Source: Leifsonia virtsii
GTDB lineage: Bacteria; Actinomycetota; Actinomycetes; Actinomycetales; Microbacteriaceae
Assembly: GCF_030433675.1 (NCBI RefSeq)
Contig: NZ_JAROCB010000001.1
Coordinates: 431,333-495,332 of the forward strand
DNA length: 64,000 nucleotides
Direction of reading: 5' to 3'
In this document: one piece after another, positions 8,639 to 16,514 of the stretch
How the letters are laid out: each line of letters opens with the position of its first letter
How positions within the stretch are numbered: position 1 is the first letter of the stretch
The notes under the pieces: generated by a model
What the model was told of the DNA's origin: nothing
Databases searched by the model: none
What the model saw: only the letters and a program-made list of their open reading frames with translations
Position numbers and translations under genes: made by a program

Positions 8639-11119
8639 TCAGCCGATCTGGCGGCCGAGGGAGCCGACGACCGTGTCCAGCGGGGTGCCGGAGCCGTCGC
8701 GACGGGAGCCGCCCTCAGGGAGACTGCGCGCGACGCCGTCGGGGGCGACCGCGAGCGCGGGTCCGCGGCCGGCCCAGGCCAGCACCAGCTCGCTCTCGCC
8801 CTTCAGGAACCGCTGGGCGCGTACGCCGCCGGTGGCGCGTCCCTTCGCCGGGTACTCGGCGAAGTCGCTCACCTTCGCGGTACCGGGGTCGGCGCCCGGC
8901 AGGGTCGCGTCGCTCGCCGCGATGGTCGCGACCACCGCCTGCTCGGCGTCGGCCGCGGCGACCGCGCCGAAGAAGATGACGCGCGCACCGGAGCCCAGGT
9001 TGATGCCGGCCATGCCTCCCGCCGCCCGGCCCTGCGGCCGCACAGACGACGCCGCGAAGCGCAGCAGCTGCGCGTCGCTCGCGACGAAGACCAGCTCGTC
9101 CTCGTCGGTCACCGTGGTGGCGCCGACGACCTCGTCGCCGGCCTTCAGCGAGATGATCTCGAACTCCGGCTTGTTGGCCCAGTCGCCCGCCGCGACGCGC
9201 TTCACGACGCCCTGCTTCGTGCCGAGGGCGATCGTCCGGTCGGTGTCGGTGAGGGAGGCGAGCGCGAGGATGCGCTCCTTCTTGTCGGCCAGCGCCAGGT
9301 AGTCGCCGACCTTCACGCCGGCGCCGAGCTGGATGGAGTTGGCCGGCACCCCCGGCAGGTCCACGGGCGAGAAGCGGATGAGCCGGCCGCGGTTCGTGAT
9401 CGCGCCGATCTCGCTGCGGCTGGTCGTGTCCAGCTGCGACAGGATCGCATCGTGCTTGCTGCGGCGCGCCGGCGGCTGGATGCGGTCGAGCCCCTGCTCC
9501 TCCGTCGCGCCCGCATCCACGCGCAGGATGCGGCCGGTGGTCGACAGGTACACGCGCGTCGGCACGTCGGCGACCTCCAGCTGAACCGTCGCGGCCTTGC
9601 TGCGCGAGGCTCCGGCGATGGAGGGCTTGGCCTCGGTGAGCAGCGTGCGCCGCGGGGTGCCGAAGGTGGCGGCCACGCGCTCCAGCTCGTCGGAGACGAG
9701 GTCGTTGATGCGCTGGCGGGAGGCGAGGATCGCCTCCAGCTCCTCGATCTCGGCGCGCAGCTGGTCGCGCTCGGTCTCCAGCTCGATGCGGCTGAACTTC
9801 GTCAGCCGGCGCAGCCGCAGCTCGAGGATGTAGTCGGCCTGCAGCGTGCTGAGGTCGAACACCTGCATGAGTCGCCCGCGCGCCTGCTCGGTGTCGTCGG
9901 AGGTGCGGATGACCTGGATGACCTCGTCGATGTCGAGGATCGCGATGAGCAGGCCCTCGACCAGGTGCAGGCGCTCTTTGCGGCGGGCCAGCCGGAAGCG
10001 GGAGCGCCGGGTGACCACGCTGATGCGGTGGTCGAGGTACACCTGGAGCAGCTCGCGCAGGCCGAGGGTCTGCGGCCCGCCCGCCACCAGGGCGACGTTG
10101 TTGATGGAGAAGCCCTCTTCGAGCGGCGTGTGGCGGTAGAGCTGCTCCAGCACCGCCTCCGAGCTGAAGCCGGTCTTGATGCCGATGACCAGCCGGAGGC
10201 CGTGCTGCCGGTCGGAGAGGTCGGTGACGTCGGAGATGCCGTTGAGCTTCTTGCCGTTGACGCCGTCCTTGATCTTCTCGATGACCTTCTCGGGCCCGAC
10301 GCCGTAGGGGAGCTCGGTGACCACAAGCCCGCTCTTACGGGCCGTGATCGACTCGACGGAGACCTTGGCGCGCATCCGGAAGCTGCCGCGTCCGGTCGCG
10401 TAGGCGTCGCGCACGCCGGACAGGCCGGCGATGATGCCGCCGCTCGGCAGGTCGGGGCCGGGGACGTACGCCATCAGGTCGTCGAGGGCCGCGTCCGGGT
10501 TCTCCAGCAGGTGGCGGGCGGCGCCGACGACCTCGATCAGGTTGTGCGGCGCCATGTTCGTCGCCATGCCGACCGCGATGCCGCTGGCGCCGTTGACCAG
10601 CAGGTTCGGGAAGGCGGCGGGCAGCACGTCCGGCTGCATGAGCTGGTTGTCGTAGTTCGGGACGAAGTCGACGACGTCCTCGTCGAGGTCCTCGGTCATG
10701 GCGAGCGCAGCGGCGGCGAGGCGCGCCTCGGTGTAGCGGGCGGCCGCGGGACCGTCGTCGAGGGAGCCGAAGTTGCCGTGGCCGTCGACCAGCGGCACGC
10801 GGAGGGTGAAGTCCTGCGCCATCCGCACCAGGGCGTCGTAGATGGCGCCGTCGCCGTGCGGGTGCAGCTTTCCCATGACCTCGCCGGTGACGCGGGCGGA
10901 CTTGACATGGCCGCGGTCGGGCCGCAGCCCCATCTCGGTCATCATGTAGAGGATGCGGCGCTGCACCGGCTTCAGGCCGTCGCGGGCGTCCGGGAGGGCC
11001 CGGGAGTAGATCACCGAGTAGGCGTACTCGAGGAACGAGCCCTCCATCTCGGTGGTGACGTCGACGTCTTCGATGCGCTCGGTCGTTCCGGCGGCGGGCT
11101 GGTCGTCTGCGGGGGTCAT
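8639..11119 (-). CDS. parC: DNA topoisomerase IV subunit A (ParC) / GyrA paralogue
   Basis: DNA breakage-reunion subunit of 826 residues. The N-terminal winged-helix/tower region has the quinolone-region residues in [18 protein letters not shown] and the catalytic Tyr129 in [10 protein letters not shown] coiled-coil tower follows ([17 protein letters not shown]). The C-terminal third is a beta-pinwheel with GyrA-box-like repeats such as [12 protein letters not shown]. It works as an A2B2 complex with the convergent parE. The ATG at 11119 starts [11 protein letters not shown]. The length and the weakly conserved C-terminal wheel fit ParC better than GyrA, but the assignment depends on there being a separate gyrA. 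Confidence 0.88.
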   Translation of the reverse strand: MTPADDQPAAGTTERIEDVDVTTEMEGSFLEYAYSVIYSRALPDARDGLKPVQRRILYMMTEMGLRPDRGHVKSARVTGEVMGKLHPHGDGAIYDALVRMAQDFTLRVPLVDGHGNFGSLDDGPAAARYTEARLAAAALAMTEDLDEDVVDFVPNYDNQLMQPDVLPAAFPNLLVNGASGIAVGMATNMAPHNLIEVVGAARHLLENPDAALDDLMAYVPGPDLPSGGIIAGLSGVRDAYATGRGSFRMRAKVSVESITARKSGLVVTELPYGVGPEKVIEKIKDGVNGKKLNGISDVTDLSDRQHGLRLVIGIKTGFSSEAVLEQLYRHTPLEEGFSINNVALVAGGPQTLGLRELLQVYLDHRISVVTRRSRFRLARRKERLHLVEGLLIAILDIDEVIQVIRTSDDTEQARGRLMQVFDLSTLQADYILELRLRRLTKFSRIELETERDQLRAEIEELEAILASRQRINDLVSDELERVAATFGTPRRTLLTEAKPSIAGASRSKAATVQLEVADVPTRVYLSTTGRILRVDAGATEEQGLDRIQPPARRSKHDAILSQLDTTSRSEIGAITNRGRLIRFSPVDLPGVPANSIQLGAGVKVGDYLALADKKERILALASLTDTDRTIALGTKQGVVKRVAAGDWANKPEFEIISLKAGDEVVGATTVTDEDELVFVASDAQLLRFAASSVRPQGRAAGGMAGINLGSGARVIFFGAVAAADAEQAVVATIAASDATLPGADPGTAKVSDFAEYPAKGRATGGVRAQRFLKGESELVLAWAGRGPALAVAPDGVARSLPEGGSRRDGSGTPLDTVVGSLGRQIG

Positions 11120-11194
11120 TCGTGCAATCTGTGCTGTGTGGCCTCTGGGGGAGGGGCGGGGGCCGGCGTGCCTGGCTGTGCCAGACTGGGCCGG

Positions 11195-12325
11195 ATGCCC
11201 CCCATGCTACCGGCCGCGTTCTCCACCCGAGCGAGCCTCGCCACGGTTCTCCCGAGTTCCCTCGCCGCGCTGTCCGGCGGCGCGAACGAGCTGGCGCTGC
11301 CGCGGATGGAGCACGTCGTCGTGATGCTCGTCGACGGCCTCGGCGCCGCCGCCTTGCGGGCACGTTCCGGCCACGCCAGGACGCTCGCGCCGCTGCTCGG
11401 CAAGACGACGACCATCGACGCCGGCTTCCCGACGACGACCGCCGCCGCCCTGACCACCCTGACTACGGGCACGATGCCCGGCGTGCACGGGATGGTCGGC
11501 TACCGGGTGCGCGACGCGGCCGGTCGTCTCACGAACCAGCTCTCCGGCTGGGACGGCCGGATGGATCCCGCGACCTGGCAGCGCTCGCGCACGGTGTTCG
11601 AGCGCGCGGTCGAGCAGGGGGTCCGCGCCCGCGCGATCGGGCTGCCGAAGTTCGCCGGGTCAGGGTTCACGGAGGCGGTGCTGCGCGGCGCCGAGTTCGT
11701 CGGCGTCCAGTCGCTGGCGGAGCGGTTCGAGGTCGCGGCCGAGATCGTCGCCTCCGCCGGGCCGGGCCTCACCTACCTCTACGTCGCCGAGCTCGATGCG
11801 CTCGCGCACGCCCGCGGCTGGGAGTCGCCCGCCTGGACCGCCGGCCTGGAGACCCTGGACGCCCTGGTCTCCGGCTTCGCCCGCCGGCTCGGCCCGGGCC
11901 GCGGCGCGCTGCTGACCGCGGACCACGGGGTGGTGGATGTGCCCGAGAGCGGACACATCCTCTACGACACGGCGCCCGAGCTGCTGGAGGGCGTGGCCGA
12001 GGTCGCCGGCGAGCCGCGGATGCTGCACGTCTACACCGAGGCGGGCGAGGCCGACGCCGTCGCCCGGCGCTGGCAGGACGCCGAAGGCGACCGCTCGTGG
12101 GTGGCGACCCGCGAGGACGCGGTGGCGGCCGGCTGGTTCGGCCCGGCCGTCGAGCCGGAGGTGGCGCCGCGGATCGGCGACGTGCTCGTGGCCGCCCGCA
12201 AGCGCATCGCGTACTACGACGGCCGCGACCCCCAGCGCACCGGCCGCAACATGGTCGGCCAGCACGGCTCGCTCACCCCGGAGGAGACCCGCGTCCCGCT
12301 GCTCCGCTTCGGCGCCGTCGCCTGA
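11195..12325 (+). CDS. Alkaline phosphatase-superfamily phosphodiesterase/nucleotide pyrophosphatase
   Basis: A 376-residue member of the alkaline phosphatase superfamily, type I phosphodiesterase/nucleotide pyrophosphatase branch. Metal-binding and nucleophile signatures are visible: MLVDGLG at the first metal site, [18 protein letters not shown] with a Thr nucleophile, [10 protein letters not shown], and [10 protein letters not shown] for the later metal ligands. It ends with [13 protein letters not shown], carrying the last conserved His. No signal peptide is obvious, so it is probably cytoplasmic. The substrate is unknown. The ATG at 11195 has CAGACT 7 bases upstream and no Shine-Dalgarno site, suggesting a leaderless transcript; Met at 11204 is an alternative. 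It is divergent from parC. Confidence 0.8.
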   Translation: MPPMLPAAFSTRASLATVLPSSLAALSGGANELALPRMEHVVVMLVDGLGAAALRARSGHARTLAPLLGKTTTIDAGFPTTTAAALTTLTTGTMPGVHGMVGYRVRDAAGRLTNQLSGWDGRMDPATWQRSRTVFERAVEQGVRARAIGLPKFAGSGFTEAVLRGAEFVGVQSLAERFEVAAEIVASAGPGLTYLYVAELDALAHARGWESPAWTAGLETLDALVSGFARRLGPGRGALLTADHGVVDVPESGHILYDTAPELLEGVAEVAGEPRMLHVYTEAGEADAVARRWQDAEGDRSWVATREDAVAAGWFGPAVEPEVAPRIGDVLVAARKRIAYYDGRDPQRTGRNMVGQHGSLTPEETRVPLLRFGAVA

Positions 12326-12329
12326 TCCA

Positions 12330-12380
12330 TGGGACGCGACACGCCGCTATGCGAGAACGATAGCGGCGTGTTGAGACCCA
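12330..12380. terminator. Inverted repeat, CACGCCGCTAT family, copy 1
   Basis: Arms of ~21 bases (12330-12350 and 12360-12380) with a perfect 11-base core CACGCCGCTAT/ATAGCGGCGTG and a 9-base loop. It lies between the convergent phosphodiesterase gene and sepH. A perfect version of the same element lies at 26193-26243. It is probably a bidirectional terminator. Confidence 0.65.
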
Positions 12381-12393
12381 CCGATGCGCGGGG

Positions 12394-13527
12394 TCAGGCC
12401 AGGTCGTCGTCCGTGCGGGCGCCGAAGACGATCTCGTCCCAGCTGGGCATGGAGGCGCGGCCCTTCTTGCGGGCCGACGGCTGCGGGCCGGAGTCGTTCG
12501 AGGCCGACGGGGTCGAGGTCGACGAGGACGCCGGGGGAGCGGGCACGTCGAGCGGCAGCGGCGGCTGCTCGACGACGGCGATGGGCTCCTCCACCACGCG
12601 GAACGCCGGCTGCTGCGGCGGCTCGGGCGCCGTGGCGGCCGGCGTGGGCGCGGCGGGCTGGTCGTCGTAGCTCGCGGCCTCCCGCTCGCCCCGGCGGCGG
12701 CGCAGCGCCTCCAGGAGGTCGGCGGTCTGGTGCAGGTCGCGCGGGGTTCCGTCGTCGGCGCGCTTCATCGCCGACACCGGGATGGAGTTGTTGGCGCCCG
12801 GGATACGCCCGGACGGCAGCGGCTCGATCGGCTGGGTGATCTCCGGGCCGAGCAGGTCGACGCTCGGAGCCGGGAACGTGAAGGCCCCGCTGTCGAAGCG
12901 GGACGTGTCCGGCTCGGTCTCGTGCGGCAGCACGGCACGCAGGCGCGGGATGAGCGCCCCGCCCCGCAGTTCGCCCGCCTGGGACAGCGTGGTGGCCTCG
13001 GAGTTGAGCGGCGCGAGGGCGTGCTTGCGCACGTCGTACGACCAGCGGGCGTCGTGGTCGATCGTGTCCGCTGTGAACTCCAGCTTCACGATCCAGCCCG
13101 TCTCGCTGTCCTTCCAGCTCGCCCAGCGTTCGCCCGCGACGCCGAGGGACGCCAGCCGGTCGCGGATCACGGACCCGAAGGTCTCGCCCTCGCCGAGCGG
13201 GTCGACGGCGTCGGTGGTGTGCACGGGCACGCTGAGCGCGCTCGCGACGATGTGCTCGCGCTCGGCGAGGATGGGCCCCTCGAAGCGCTGCACGTACTCC
13301 AGGGGAGCGCCGGTGACCGCTGCGACATCCTCCGCGGACATCCCGGACCGGATGTGGGCCTGCACTTCGCGCGGGGAGAGTTTGGGGGCCTCGGCGGACG
13401 TCTCCTGCCTCACCTGGCGCACCTTCGACTGCAACGCCTCGTCGACGGCGATGCGGAAACGCTCACCGTCGTCGCCGACGGCGACCAGCGCGCCGTTCTC
13501 GACCCCGATGACCTTCAGATCCTGCAT
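12394..13527 (-). CDS. sepH: Septation protein SepH (DUF3071)
   Basis: A 377-residue protein of the SepH family, which binds FtsZ and promotes Z-ring assembly in actinobacteria. The N-terminal ~200 residues form the conserved DUF3071 region, beginning MQDLKVIGVENGALV and containing a helix-turn-helix-like stretch (LSPREVQAHIRSGMSAEDVA). The C-terminal half is a long Pro/Ala/Ser-rich, probably disordered linker ending in a short conserved tail (MPSWDEIVFGARTDDD). Cytoplasmic, acting at division sites. The ATG at 13527 gives the canonical N-terminus. It is divergent from the DUF4193 gene. Confidence 0.92.
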   Translation of the reverse strand: MQDLKVIGVENGALVAVGDDGERFRIAVDEALQSKVRQVRQETSAEAPKLSPREVQAHIRSGMSAEDVAAVTGAPLEYVQRFEGPILAEREHIVASALSVPVHTTDAVDPLGEGETFGSVIRDRLASLGVAGERWASWKDSETGWIVKLEFTADTIDHDARWSYDVRKHALAPLNSEATTLSQAGELRGGALIPRLRAVLPHETEPDTSRFDSGAFTFPAPSVDLLGPEITQPIEPLPSGRIPGANNSIPVSAMKRADDGTPRDLHQTADLLEALRRRRGEREAASYDDQPAAPTPAATAPEPPQQPAFRVVEEPIAVVEQPPLPLDVPAPPASSSTSTPSASNDSGPQPSARKKGRASMPSWDEIVFGARTDDDLA

Positions 13528-13731
13528 GTGGATTGCCTTCCGAGTTCGTTCGTACCGGCCCAGAATGCCACGGGAACACAGGCATTCCGGGGAATAGCGC
13601 GGGCGTGCCGGAAGTTGCACATCCAGCAATCGCTGAGAGGCTCCTGAACGGTTTTGCTATTCGGGGGCTATTGATGCAAACTATGGCCGCCGATTGCGAG
13701 AATCGGCCGTTACGACGAGAAGTGGATGGGC

Positions 13732-14025
13732 ATGGCAACGGATTACGACGCACCGCGGAAGACCGAGGACGACTCCGAGTCGATCGAGGCCCTCAAGGAG
13801 CGTGTCCCGGACAAGATGTCGGGGGTCGTCGACGTCGAAGACGCTGACAACCCCGGCGGATACGAGCTCCCCGGTGCCGACCTCTCCGACCTCGACCTCG
13901 ATGTCGTGGTGCTGCCTCCCCAGGCTGACGAGTTCACCTGCGTGAACTGCTTCCTGGTGAAGCACCGCTCTCAGATCGACCACGAGTCCAAGCTCGGGCC
14001 GATCTGCGTGGAGTGCGCCGCCTGA
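13732..14025 (+). CDS. DUF4193 family protein
   Basis: A 97-residue acidic protein starting MATDYDAPRK, as is usual in this actinobacterial family. The C-terminal third has CVNC and CVEC about 25 residues apart, a likely zinc ribbon; the N-terminal part is very acidic and probably unfolded. Function unknown. An in-frame ATG at 13726 is an alternative start. A strong hairpin follows at 14064, so it is probably a single-gene transcript. Confidence 0.85.
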   Translation: MATDYDAPRKTEDDSESIEALKERVPDKMSGVVDVEDADNPGGYELPGADLSDLDLDVVVLPPQADEFTCVNCFLVKHRSQIDHESKLGPICVECAA

Positions 14026-14036
14026 CGACAGGTCGA

Positions 14037-14483
14037 CTAGGAAGCGAGGCGAGCCTCATCGAGAACCCGGACCAGCTGGTCCGGGTTTCTTGTCGAGAGG
14101 AGCCAGTACGGCGCCGGGTCGTCCGCGTCCAGCACCGGCACCTTCACGACCGGCTTGATCCAGCCGCGGATGAGCAGCCAGGCCCGCGCGTCGAGCCGCC
14201 GCCCGCGCTCCAGCACCGCGTCGTCGCCGCGGTACGCGGTGGGCTCGCCGGTGAGCGCGAGCGGGATGCGGGCGCTGCCGGCGACCAGCTCGTCCTTCGT
14301 CACCCGGATCGTCGGGGCCGTGGCGACCAGGAAGACGGCCCAGGCGGCGTAGATGGCGATCGCCAGCACGATGCCGATTGTGAGGTTGATCGGGGCGAAC
14401 ACGAGCATCACGGCGGGGATGACGAGCAGCGTGGAGATGAACAGCCAGGGTGTCGCCCACAGTCGTTCGCGGTAGAGGTCCAT
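14037..14483 (-). CDS. DUF3093 membrane protein
   Basis: A 148-residue protein starting MDLYRERLWATPW. Two adjacent hydrophobic helices fill about residues 12-55 (FISTLLVIPAVMLVF, GIVLAIAIYAAWAVFL). A soluble C-terminal domain follows with WLLIRGWIKPVVKV and YWLLSTRNPDQL. This matches DUF3093, an actinobacterial family of unknown role that commonly sits beside dut, as it does here (divergent, 39 bases apart). AGAGGGC precedes the start. Its last codons overlap the terminator hairpin of the facing DUF4193 gene. Confidence 0.85.
   Translation of the reverse strand: MDLYRERLWATPWLFISTLLVIPAVMLVFAPINLTIGIVLAIAIYAAWAVFLVATAPTIRVTKDELVAGSARIPLALTGEPTAYRGDDAVLERGRRLDARAWLLIRGWIKPVVKVPVLDADDPAPYWLLSTRNPDQLVRVLDEARLAS
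14064..14091 (+). terminator. Rho-independent terminator of the DUF4193 gene
   Basis: Perfect 10-base stem AACCCGGACC/GGTCCGGGTT with loop AGCT, followed by TCTTGT. It lies 38 bases after the DUF4193 stop but inside the 3' coding end of the facing DUF3093 gene, so it doubles as coding sequence. Confidence 0.75.
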
Positions 14484-14522
14484 GCCCTCTATTCGATCAG
14501 ACTTCTGCACTAGCCTCGACAC

Positions 14523-14981
14523 GTGACCGATACCGTCGACGTCCCCATCATCGCCACGTTCCCGCCCGCCTATGCGCACCCGGGCGACGCCGGGGCCGAC
14601 CTGTCCGCGGCCGAGGCGGTCACGCTGGGTCCCGGGGAGCGGTTCACGATGCCGACCGGCGTGTCGATCGCGCTGCCCGACGGATACGCGGCGTTCGTCG
14701 TCCCGCGCAGCGGCCTGGCGATGCGCCACGGCCTCACCATCGTCAACGCGCCGGGCACGGTGGATGCGGGCTACCGCGGCGAGATCCGGGTCACCCTCCT
14801 CAACACGGACAGGTCGATGCCGTACGATATCGCCGTCGGCGACCGGATCGCCCAGCTGATCGTCATGCCGGTCACGCGAGCCCGGTTCATCCCCGTCGAC
14901 ACCCTCCCGGACAGCCACCGCGGCACCGCGGGCTTCGGCTCGTCCGGGTACACCGTGACCGAGGCAGGAGAACACGCGTGA
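14523..14981 (+). CDS. dut: dUTP diphosphatase
   Basis: Trimeric dUTPase of 152 residues that hydrolyses dUTP to dUMP and pyrophosphate, supplying dTMP synthesis and keeping uracil out of DNA. The conserved motifs appear in order: HPGDAGADL, PRSGLAMRHGL, GTVDAGYRGEI, GDRIAQLIV and the C-terminal Gly-rich arm RGTAGFGSSG that closes over the site. The start is GTG at 14523, with TAGCCT ending 6 bases upstream and no Shine-Dalgarno, so the transcript is probably leaderless. The stop overlaps the next start (GTGA), giving a dut-DUF3710-DUF3159 operon. Confidence 0.96.
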   Translation: MTDTVDVPIIATFPPAYAHPGDAGADLSAAEAVTLGPGERFTMPTGVSIALPDGYAAFVVPRSGLAMRHGLTIVNAPGTVDAGYRGEIRVTLLNTDRSMPYDIAVGDRIAQLIVMPVTRARFIPVDTLPDSHRGTAGFGSSGYTVTEAGEHA

Positions 14982-15652
14982 GCGACACCAGCGACACCCC
15001 TCGCGGGGCCGACCGGGGCGCCGAGCTCGAGCAGCAGACGGCCGAGGCCGAAGAGTTCGAGAAGTCGGCGCCGGAGGACCGCGCCACCGAGGGGCCGCTC
15101 GACGAGAGCGAGGCGAACCCCGTTCGCCCGTACGTCGACCTGGGCGGTGTGAAGATCCTCCCGCGCGAGGGCCTGCACCTGCGTCTGGAGGTCGAGGAGG
15201 AGTCGCAGCGCGTCGTCGCCGTCGGCCTCGACTACGCCAACTCGACGCTGCAGGTGCAGCCGTTCGCCGCGCCGCGCTCGAGCGGGCTGTGGCACGAGAT
15301 CCGCGAGCAGATCACCGACCAGATCCAGCGTCAGGGCGGCCGGGTGTCGGAGCGCGACGGCGCGTTCGGGCCGGAGCTGGTGGCCGAGATCCCCGTGGCC
15401 GCGGAGCCGAACGGCGCTGTAGAGACGCGCGTCGCGCGCTTCGTCGGCGTCGACGGGCCGCGCTGGTTCCTCCGCGGCGTCATCGCGGGCGACGCGGCGG
15501 TGAAGCCGGAGGCCGCGGCCCTGGTCGAAGACCTCTTCCGCAGCATCGTGGTCGTCCGCGGCTCGGTGCCCATGCCCCCGCGCGACCTCATCCCGCTGCG
15601 CATGCCGACCGCTCCGACGGCCGGCAACGAGAACGACTACTCCTCTCTTTAA
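14978..15652 (+). CDS. DUF3710 family protein
   Basis: A 224-residue soluble protein. The first ~45 residues are acidic and low complexity; the rest matches DUF3710 (NPVRPYVDLGGVKILPREGLHLRLEVEEE, VGVDGPRWFLRGVIAG). This actinobacterial family is almost always next to dut and has no established activity. The GTG start overlaps the dut stop by 4 bases and DUF3159 follows 9 bases later, so it is translationally coupled within a three-gene operon. Confidence 0.87.
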   Translation: MSDTSDTPRGADRGAELEQQTAEAEEFEKSAPEDRATEGPLDESEANPVRPYVDLGGVKILPREGLHLRLEVEEESQRVVAVGLDYANSTLQVQPFAAPRSSGLWHEIREQITDQIQRQGGRVSERDGAFGPELVAEIPVAAEPNGAVETRVARFVGVDGPRWFLRGVIAGDAAVKPEAAALVEDLFRSIVVVRGSVPMPPRDLIPLRMPTAPTAGNENDYSSL

Positions 15653-15661
15653 GGCGTCACC

Positions 15662-16492
15662 ATGACCGATCAGGACCGGCCGGACCCGACGACCGGCGGA
15701 CCGCAGAGCGGCACGCCCACGGCTGGCGAGCCCGCAGCGGGCGAGCCCGCGGCGGATGCTGCGGCCGCGGATGCGACGCCGGGACTCGGCGAGAGCATCG
15801 CCGCGGCCGCGCGCCGCTCCGGCCTCGGGCAGCTGACCGAGAGCGACGACGCGTCGACCGGCGCCGCGCTGCTCGGCGCGCTCGGCGGAGTGCGCGGACT
15901 GCTGGAGACGATCCTCCCGGGGCTCGTCTTCCTCATCCTCTTCACCTTCACGCAGAACGTGCCTCTCTCGATCGTGGCCTCGGTCGCAGTCGCGGTCGTG
16001 TTCACGGTCGTGCGCATCGTCGGCAAGACGCCGGTCACCCAGGCCATGGCCGGCCTCATCGGCGTGGGCATCTCCGCGATCCTTGCGCTCATCACCGGCC
16101 GCGGGGAGGACAACTTCCTGCTCGGGATCTGGACCAACGCCGCGTACGCCGCTGGCATCCTGATCTCCATGCTGGTGCGGTGGCCGGTCATCGGCCTGGC
16201 CGCGGGCTACCTGATGGGCGACGGTGTGGCCTGGCGCAAGGACAAGCGGAAGTTCCGCGTGATGCAGGCGCTGACCTTCCTCTGGTTCCTCCTGTTCGCC
16301 GCGCGGCTGGTCGTGCAGGTGCCGCTGTACCTCGCGCACACAGACGCCGCCACGAGCGCGCTGGCGCTCACCAAGCTGCTGATGGGCGTGCCGCTGTACG
16401 CGCCGCTGCTGCTGGTGACCTGGTTCGTGGTGAAGGGCCAGTTCCCGCAGAAGCCCGCCGAGGGCGCCCGACGGACCACGTCGGCGGGGTAG
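15662..16492 (+). CDS. DUF3159 integral membrane protein
   Basis: A 276-residue protein with an Ala/Pro/Gly-rich cytoplasmic N-terminus (~65 residues) and then about six membrane helices, from ILPGLVFLILFTFT through LLLVTWFVVKGQFP. It matches DUF3159, common in actinobacteria downstream of dut and DUF3710. Function unknown; no catalytic motif is visible. Its last helix is followed by a short basic tail. The next gene starts 22 bases later and may be cotranscribed. Confidence 0.85.
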   Translation: MTDQDRPDPTTGGPQSGTPTAGEPAAGEPAADAAAADATPGLGESIAAAARRSGLGQLTESDDASTGAALLGALGGVRGLLETILPGLVFLILFTFTQNVPLSIVASVAVAVVFTVVRIVGKTPVTQAMAGLIGVGISAILALITGRGEDNFLLGIWTNAAYAAGILISMLVRWPVIGLAAGYLMGDGVAWRKDKRKFRVMQALTFLWFLLFAARLVVQVPLYLAHTDAATSALALTKLLMGVPLYAPLLLVTWFVVKGQFPQKPAEGARRTTSAG

Positions 16493-16514
16493 AGCGGGCG
16501 CACGAGGGGGACGG

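Noticed and set aside
8585-11194. Very long open frame antisense to parC, continuous with the phosphodiesterase frame
   Set aside because: It translates to low-complexity Arg/Ala/Val/Asp-rich sequence typical of frames opposite GC-rich genes; only the part from 11195 has a recognisable domain.
12330-12380. The repeated hairpins as a CRISPR array or insertion sequence ends
   Set aside because: Copies are single, far apart, with no spacers, no cas genes, no transposase and no target-site duplications.
14979-15652. Frameshift between dut and the DUF3710 gene
   Set aside because: The GTGA overlap is a normal coupled junction; both proteins are complete.
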